64,000 bases of DNA, taken from positions 16,282,979 to 16,346,978 of the forward strand of contig NC_133472.1 of the NCBI RefSeq assembly GCF_025370935.1, read 5' to 3'. Below the pieces are notes generated by a model. That model had not been told where the DNA came from. It made no database searches and was given only the letters and a program-made list of their open reading frames with translations. Each line of letters begins with the position of its first letter. The stretch's first letter is position 1. This DNA comes from Choristoneura fumiferana. Taxonomy: Eukaryota; Arthropoda; Insecta; Lepidoptera; Tortricidae. The translations under genes and the position numbers were made by a program. This document shows, in pieces, positions 37,201-46,200 of this stretch.

Positions 37201-40200
37201 TCCACTAGAGCTGTGCTGTGCGAGGATAAGTAAATGAAGCGTTTCTATTGGATCATAATCATATTATAACACATTAAAAACACATTTCTCGAACACATCC
37301 TATTACGTCTCTGGTTGACGTAATAATTGGTAATATGCACTGATGTATTAAACTGGTAATATGTGAAAAATCAATGTATTGTAATTATTTCAACAATTGA
37401 ACATCGATGTTTACCTAGTAGTTCTGCCACTTGATACACTCATGAAGTGAATCATCGACAAAGTAATTTTGTTGAACGGTTTTTCTTATAAGTAAGAAAA
37501 ATATATATGAATGGTACCTATGGCACAAAATAAAGCTAAACATAAATTTCATCATCCCAGCCTATATACGTCCCACTGCTGGGCACAGGCCTCCTCTCAG
37601 AACAAGAGGGCTTGGGCCATAGTTCCCACGCGGGCCCAGTGCGGATTGGGAACTTCACACGCACCATTGAATTGCTTCGCAGGTTTGTGCAGGTTTCCTC
37701 ACGATGTTTTCCTTCACCGCAAAGCTCGTGGCAAATTTCAAATGTGATTCCGCACATGAATTTCGAAAAACTCAGAGGTGCGAGCCGGGGTTTGAACCCA
37801 CGACCCTCTGCTTGAGAGGCGATAGGTCAAACCACTAGGCCACCACGGCTTTTTGCTAAACATAAATTTACTTAGTGTTTATTGGATGAACCGTTGTCGA
37901 TGTTATGATATTCGATGAAAATTTTGTCGACAAAATAAGGGGCACACGCACCATGATCACTAAAATTTTCGCTCTTTATATAAAGCAGAAGCTGAAGGGC
38001 CCGAGGCAACTGAGCGTCGTCAGACACAGGTGCCGGAGCGCCGCCCCACGTCGGCTCGACGCCCTTCGAACTCAGCTGCTGCGGAAATGATGGAGCGGCT
38101 GGCCAAATTGGAGAAACGTATACAGCAGTGCTGTGACAGCATCAGTAAAAAAGACGGCACCAGTCAGGATCAGGTCCGTACAGTCATAGAAAATGTACCC
38201 CGTAACGACGATAACCACCTTTATAACTTGGACAATTGCATAGTTCCCGCAGGATAGTGATAAACGATTTTTTCTGAGACTGAGTCGCGAGCAAAAGCTA
38301 GTTAATTTTTACTTTTATCTTCCCTAATATTTCAGATGAGTAACTTCCAAGATCAATTGGAAGCTCTATCGAAGCAGATGGCAGATATCACCAAGGACCT
38401 GTCGGCTGGGAAGCTGTCACCGGATTTGGTAAAAGACTTGCAAGGTAACTCAACGCTAATTGCGTTAATTATTGCGTTTATCCTGGACTTCAAAACTGAT
38501 AGATAGGTAGGTACGCACACTACCTCTATATAGGTCCCCAGCGTGTAGGTAACACTTTGTCTCTCTCATTGTTAGAGCAGGCCTGTTTCCAGCTGCGACG
38601 GGTATAAGAAAGCTAGCTTATTTATGGAATGAAATGGTTTTTAAAGTAGGTGCTATAAATTTTATAGAATTGTCACCTTTCACTTTCGAAACGATAATCG
38701 ATGGTGCAACGGTAATATGTATTTCACACTATTAACCATAATTCCAAAACACAATTGCCACAAAAACATTAGGTAGGTACTGAATTTAAACCTCAGATCA
38801 GTTCAGTTCAGTCGCGATCGAAGGCATCTGCAGCAAAATTTCGGAATGTATTGTCAAAGTCTAAGAACTTACATTTTCTTACACTGTGGTATTGTTATTG
38901 TACCTACGGTCGGTTCCATAACCTATGTATATCAACTTTTCATACTAATTTGTTGCATAGAAAATTGTATACTGGATATAAGGGCGCGATTTAATAAGTG
39001 AAGTTCTAGCTTACATGATGTCAGTGTTCGTAATCGTGACAACTGACAGCCGGCAAACCGAACAGCAGCTAAGGATGCGTGCTATGACAAACACACATAA
39101 ATGCCCGCTACACACGACAACGATTTATCGTAGCGATTTATCTGTTCAGTCCGTTTGCGCAGATTTATCGAACATGTATATGAAAAATTATCGCAGATTA
39201 TTTCGTTTGCTCAGTTGATGACCGCAGTTACATTTTCTACTCGATAAATTATCTGTTTACGCAGTTGTACCTAATTAATGTAGCTTTCGGATGTTTTGTG
39301 GCACATGGTCAAAAAGTGTTTCTTTGCAACTTTCCACAGAATGTCAAAGGTCCAAGCTAAGTTTAAATCTACCTAGATACTTGTAAAAACGCCGTTTAAA
39401 TCCGTTCGGTTAATTTACAGGTTTTTTTCGTTCTACTGTTTTATTATTACCTACATGTAAAAATGTGCAAATCAAAATTAATAACAATATTTTATTTAAA
39501 TACTTCCCGTGCGACCCTTCATATAGGTCCGTCCGAACTGTGCAGGCTGGTATCGCTACGATATATTGTTACAGTATGTGGCGGGCCTTAGGTAGTGAAA
39601 GTTCTGTAGTTCAATTATTGAGGTTTAGACCTAACGAATATACAGGGCTGATGGAGCTCTTCAAGACCGTGCAGGACATGCAAGCGCAGCTGAAGGAGGT
39701 GCACGATACGGCGCTGCAGCTCGCCGCGGAGAAAGAGGACCGGCAAGCTCACATGAATGTAAATTACTGTTCAATTATTATTACTACCTACTCGAATCGT
39801 GAAAAGTTCTTGCCTAATATTTTTTTATGGACAATCAATGAATCATTTTCCTCGCACGAGCTAGCTATGTTGTAATTTTAAGATCTATGACTATTATAGT
39901 GTACATGATAAACTAAATATTATAGGTAAAAGCTATAATATGATGTTATGGACCTGTTTCGCCACTTGTTCCTGAATTCAGAAGTTTCCAATATTTTATA
40001 TGACAGATACGTACGTAATATGCAATGTGATCTCTGTTTATTCGAACAAAATAAACAAAGACAGCATATTAATGAGTCGCATAAAATATGAGAGACGTTA
40101 GCAGAGTGGTGAAACAGGTCATATATTTTTTTCTACAAGTATCTCAATGCGGTACCTACACATAAAGCAATCCGGATACGCCACGTAGCCCTTTAGCTCA

Positions 40201-43200
40201 ACCTTGTCATAGGTATGTTGAAGTTCCAGTTCTAAGTACTTAACAATTTTTAGGCACTCCTCGAGCAAATCGAGATCCTCAAGACAATCAAATTGGATCG
40301 AGAGGATATGGTGGAGGCGATGGCCGACAAGGCAGACCTGCGTATGTTGGCCCGCAAAGTATCCCACGATCAGTTCGAGATGGCGTGCGACGACTTGTCC
40401 AGAGGCTTAGAACACGCTATTGGGAAACTCAATGTCCAAGTAAAATAATGAATAAATTTATAATTACTTCCTCTTTTAAGTTGAAAAACCGGCCAAGAGC
40501 GTGTCGGACACGCCCGAAATAGGGTTTCGTAGCCATTACGAAAAAGTAAGTAATATTTTTTTCACCACAGCACCTCAAACAGGCAGGTTTTGCTATGAGA
40601 AATCAGTGAGCAAAATCGCATTTTGCTCACTCCGTGAGACAAAGTAACTTTTTAATTATTTTTTTTAAATGCTGAGTACAGTGTTGGGTCTACTCACTGA
40701 ATTCCAAATATTTGAACTTTACTTTGATCTGTCATTTCACTTCAACTCGAAAAAAGCAAGAGATAGGATCAAATTTGTCGATTACAAACTTAAATTAAAT
40801 TTATGGTATTAAAAATATATCGAAATATTTCCAAAATGTAAATTTTCCCGATCTTTTAATAAAGTATGCAACCTCGTTGCACGAAAGCCGCTTCTCTTGT
40901 TTTTTTTTTACAAAAGAATTCCGTATACTGCCTCTACAGTATAATTATTATTTGTTAAATTGAATGATTTTTTAACAAATCTATTTATGTTTATGTAATA
41001 GAAATCTTAATAAAAATCATATTTAAAGGTTTAATTGTTCAACCTTTTCAATTACCCCGAGATAAGGCTTTTTGCAGTATTAAAAAATAAGTGTGACATT
41101 AGTACAAGAAGTTAAGATTGCATGTTATAAGTATGCGATTTGTATTGTAGCTACTGGACTCTTTTTATGGTTTTAAATGTAATTATTATACTTATTTGAT
41201 AATAATCGGATTCTATTTTAAAAAAATGTGTTTGTTTTGTAAACAGGTAGGTATATGTGGTTTTATTCTTATGTTACATTTAAATTATGTTCTCGCTGCT
41301 GAGGTGAAAAATTGTATGTGTCACACGAGACCAAAGTTTTTTTGCATCTCGTGTATTTCAATCCCTTGCTGATCTCAGGATTCTAACCTAGAATCACTCG
41401 CAAACGCTCGTGATTCAATTATAGAATCCTTCGCTTACTCGGGATTCAAAATCAACACTCGCAACAAAAAACAACTTTGCTCTCTTGTTGCACAAATAAC
41501 TATTCTAAGGATTTCGTGTTTTGTACGGAATAATCCAAGTTTAAGTATATTTTATACCTCAGGCCGCTATTTACTCTTAAACTACTAACAATTCTCAAGA
41601 AAACTTAACCGTTATAGTTTTCCTTGTAAGTTTGATATACTTACTACCAACCTGAATTTTTAAAAAAAATTCCATCCACTGGTTTGGATTTTAATGAAAA
41701 TTTGCACTTTAAAGCTGAATATTTTGCAAACGAATCACTGAATCGAAAAATCGTTTTAGCAACCCCCTAATGGTTTTAAGAGACCTATCCAACGATACAG
41801 ATAGACATGGCGAAACTATAAGGGTTCCGTTTTTGCCATTTTGGCTCCGGAACCCTAAAAAACGGATTGTAATTTAAACCATGACTCCGTTGGCAGGAAT
41901 CGCTCTGGCAACAGGCATTGGATGACATCCAACGAGAGATAGAAACCAAGCTGGATAAGATGGAACTCTCGCCTGTTAAAGAATTCTTCAACAATAAATT
42001 GCGCCAGCTTCAAGAACACCTCAAGAAAATGGCTTCACTTCGTCGGGAAGCGGAGGCAGCCGGTACTAAGAGGAAATTGCTGAGGTGTTTTCCTTTACAA
42101 AAGCATTACCTTTCTTCTACTGTGGGGTTCTTTATAAAAACTTAGTGTGATCGATGTTTCAGAGACGTGAACTGTATATCATGTGACGCTCAAGCCGTGA
42201 TGCCTATGGAAGCTACAGGACAGGCTACCAGCAAGCCTTTAGCTGCCAATCTTTCAATGAAACCGTATCTTACCTATGAACTCGGTTCGTGTTCCTAAAT
42301 ACTTTTGTTTATGTTATACATCTTAAGCGAGCTAAATTAGCTCTGGGCTAGTAAATACTACTTATCTTTGCGTAGCGAGCACTTCATTTTGTTAGCCGCC
42401 ACTAAAGCCAAGTTTAGACTTGCAAGGAAAGTCGTTCAAGTTGCGTTACATTGCGGCGCTCGATTGACCACTTACAAACTCGTTGGCTTTACGGCCTCGC
42501 AATGTAATGAAACTTGCACGATTTTTTTGCAAGTCTAAACTCGGCTTAACACTCTTAATGTGATTTGCGTTACTTTTCTTCATCTAGATATAAAAAACCG
42601 GCCAAGAGCATGTCGGACACGCCCGAAATAGGGTTCCGTAGCCATTACGAAAAAATTAAGTAATATTTTTCTAAGGATTTCGTATTTTATACGGAATCTT
42701 CCAAGTTTAGGTATATTAGTATATTATTAGTAGTTTTTTTTATCTATATATTTTTGGATATTTTTTGGAATTTTTGGGGCACCCCGGAATTTTGGACGGA
42801 ATTTGATTTCAACCGCTAGCTGTTTTAATGAAATCGACGATACTTACAATTTTTGGCAATTTCCACGGGATTCTTCGCAAAATGCCGGAATTTTAATTCA
42901 GTTGTTAGGCCAAATGATTTACGCGTGTTTGTGAGGCCAGTACAGTCACCAGCATTAATATCTACCACAGCGGAGCGTGCTAAAATATCTGAACCGTCCT
43001 TCCGGCCGGCCCTAGAAATAGAGTCGTATCAGATATTTATGCACGCTTGTTGTGTCAGATAGGGTGCTGCTGGTGACTGTACTTTGTAAAGTTATTTATA
43101 AATTATATCAAGTCTTACTTATTACTAGCGACCCGCCCCGGCTTCGCACGGGAAAAATAAAAAAAACCGGCCAAGTGCAAGTCGGACTCCCACGACGCAC

Positions 43201-46200
43201 GAAGGGTTCCGTACCTACCTATACAACATTAGAGATTAGCAAAAATCGACAAAAAAACACGTTTGCTGTACGGGAGCCCCCCTTAAGTATTTATTCTATT
43301 TTAATTATTTATTTTTAAAGTGAATGAAAATACAAATAATATTCTGTGAATATTTTAACCAACTGCCTGTTCTCGTAAAGAGCACCCTTAAATATTTATT
43401 TTATTCTGTTTTTAGTATTTGTTGTTATAGCGGCAACAGAAATACATTATCTGTGAAAATTTCAACTGTCTTGCTATCGCGGTTCATGAGATACAGCCTA
43501 GTGACAGACAGACGGACAGTGGAGTCTTAGTAATAGGGTCCCGTTTTTATTACCCTTTGGGCACAGAACTCTAAAAAGGTCTATCTAATCAATGGCACTT
43601 CACACACATTTTTCAGCTACAATTCCCAAAAACTACACCCGACCTGCCCGAAGCCGGGGAGTGTCAACGTTTATTCTGGAGTACCTAAATGCATTTTTTG
43701 GCTAGATTGATATTTTTAAATTCGTAATATATTTTGAATGGAATGTGCGATTTGAATAATTCAAAAAGCAATCTACAGGTATTGAAACTGCCTTAAATAT
43801 GAAATTATTTATTTGGATAAAGATACAAAGGTATGGATAACATGGTCATATGTTAGTCGGCATTTCAGTCAACTTATAAAATGTAAAAAAGAAGTTTTTT
43901 GTAGATATTGATATATTCTCTAATATTGTAGAACGTTTTTTTGTTCTATCATCAATCGTTTCGACAGCGCATGCAATATGTTTTATGGCAACTTTTTTTA
44001 CACTTTGAGTTACATTACTGAGGTTTTAGTACGGAACCCTATTTTTTTCTGGTAATAAATATAAGCCTATGGCACTTTGGAATAATATATCATTATAATA
44101 GAGAAAAAAAAATTAAAATCGGTCTAGTAGTTTTTGAGTTAATTCGTAAGAGGCATCCAAAAATACAAAAATCCAAATCTTTCCTCTTTATAATATTGGT
44201 ACTTATAGACTAGCTTACAAAGAATGTTTTTAAAATTGGTGATTTTACACATCGAGCTTCGGCTAAAAAATATAGAGCTATCTTAGACCTATCACCCCTT
44301 GGCTTTAAAACTTTTCCCAGACTCTTAAATAAACTGTATTTTTGTGGAATGTTGGAAATATAGGTACATATAATTAATTGTGCGTTACGGAAACGCTTTC
44401 CTAGTTGCTCTCAAAAGTTTACTTACTTATATTTTATTTATTAACACAGTTAAGTATCTACCTACATAGTTGTGCACCCTTACCCGTAAGGACGTAACTT
44501 TATAGAATAACTTTCGAGTCTTCATTTACAGACGCTATACGCAAAGCGCAAGCCACCAATATGCCGCAGCGAAACTTGAACGACTGGGAAACAATTGACA
44601 AACAGATGTCGCAGCCGAAACCACCACAGAAAGTCAGGTACAGATGTGATAGTTAACACAAAGAAGGCCCGTTATACTTAGTTGCTATTACTTGACTGTA
44701 ATTTTGCTTTCCTTTCGTACCCCAACATATATAACCAGCAGACGTATTGTCTAACGCTTTGACGTTCACGACCGCATCCACCATCTCTCTCTATCCTCAT
44801 CTTACACCGTGTGTCAGAAAGAAATGGTGAAAACGATTATGATTTCAAGTGTGTCAGACCAGTGTTTTTCAACGGGGCAGGGGAGGGGGTCGCGAAGCCC
44901 CATAGTTGCTGGGAAAACTACTTTATAAAAAAAAACAATAAGTTTAAAAATATTTATTAAGAAAAATTTAACTAAAGGACATAACCAGTGGTAACAAATT
45001 TACAAAAAAAACCGGCCAAGAGCGTGTCGGACACGCCCAATATACGGAATCTTCCAAGTTTAGGTATATTTTATACCTTAGGCTGCTATTTACTCTTAAA
45101 CTACTAATAATTCTCAAACAGACTTAGCCGTTATAGTTTTCCTAGAAAGTTTGATATACTTATTACCATTCTGAATTTTTTCAAATTTTTCCACCCACCG
45201 GTTTAGATTTTAGAGGGGGGGGGGACGCTCGATTTTAATGAAAATTTGCACTTTAAAGTTGAATATTTCGCAAACACATCACTGAATCGATAAATCGTTT
45301 TAGCAAATCCCTAATGGTTTTAAAAGACCTATCCAACGATACCCCACACTGTAGGGTTGGATGAGAAAATAAAAATCACCCCCACTTTACGTCTAATAGG
45401 AGGTACCGTAAAAAAATTTTTTTGTATATTTTATTGTACCATTTTGTCGGCATAGTTTACATATATATATCCGTGAAAAATTACAGCTTTCTAGCATTGA
45501 TAGTACCTGTGCAAAGCCGCGGACGGACAGACAGACAGACAGACATGGCGAAACTATAAGGGTTACGTTTTTGCCATTTTGTGAAATAATTCTTCATTAC
45601 TAAAGGGGTCTTGTCATGAATAAGTTTGAAACACACTGTTAGACAATAAGGCCTCAGTCAGGACCTATATTGTCCAAAGCGCTTGAAATCTCATCTTTTT
45701 ATACCGTCTGACGCCGACAGTTATAATAGTGATATCGATTGCAACCGTGCACGCGTCAGTCAATATTCCAATTGTGTCCAATTATGTTTCTACGGACACA
45801 AAACGTATGACACGACAAACTGGCGTTAAGTCCAATGGATAACCTCTAAAATGGCGACAAACAATTCCAAAGAGTTGCTGGAATAGAAGTAGTTGCTTTA
45901 CCTTCTGATGTTGATTAGAGGAGCCATTAAATAGAAATAGCACTTCTTATCTCGATCTCGAAGTTCGTATCGTACCGTCTCTCTCGCTCTCGTGTTAAAT
46001 AGTATGAGTGTAAGAGGGACCGAACGACACGAACTACGAGTTTCGAATTCGTATACTTACCCCTTAAAAGTAGCCCTTCTGTCTTGCAGGTCTGAGACGG
46101 ACAAGCACATATGCAATCGCTACTGCGGCGGGTCTCACACGGTAACGACGCCGGCGCAGCGCGTGGCGCGCACCGGCCATTTCATAAAGCAATGGGGTCC

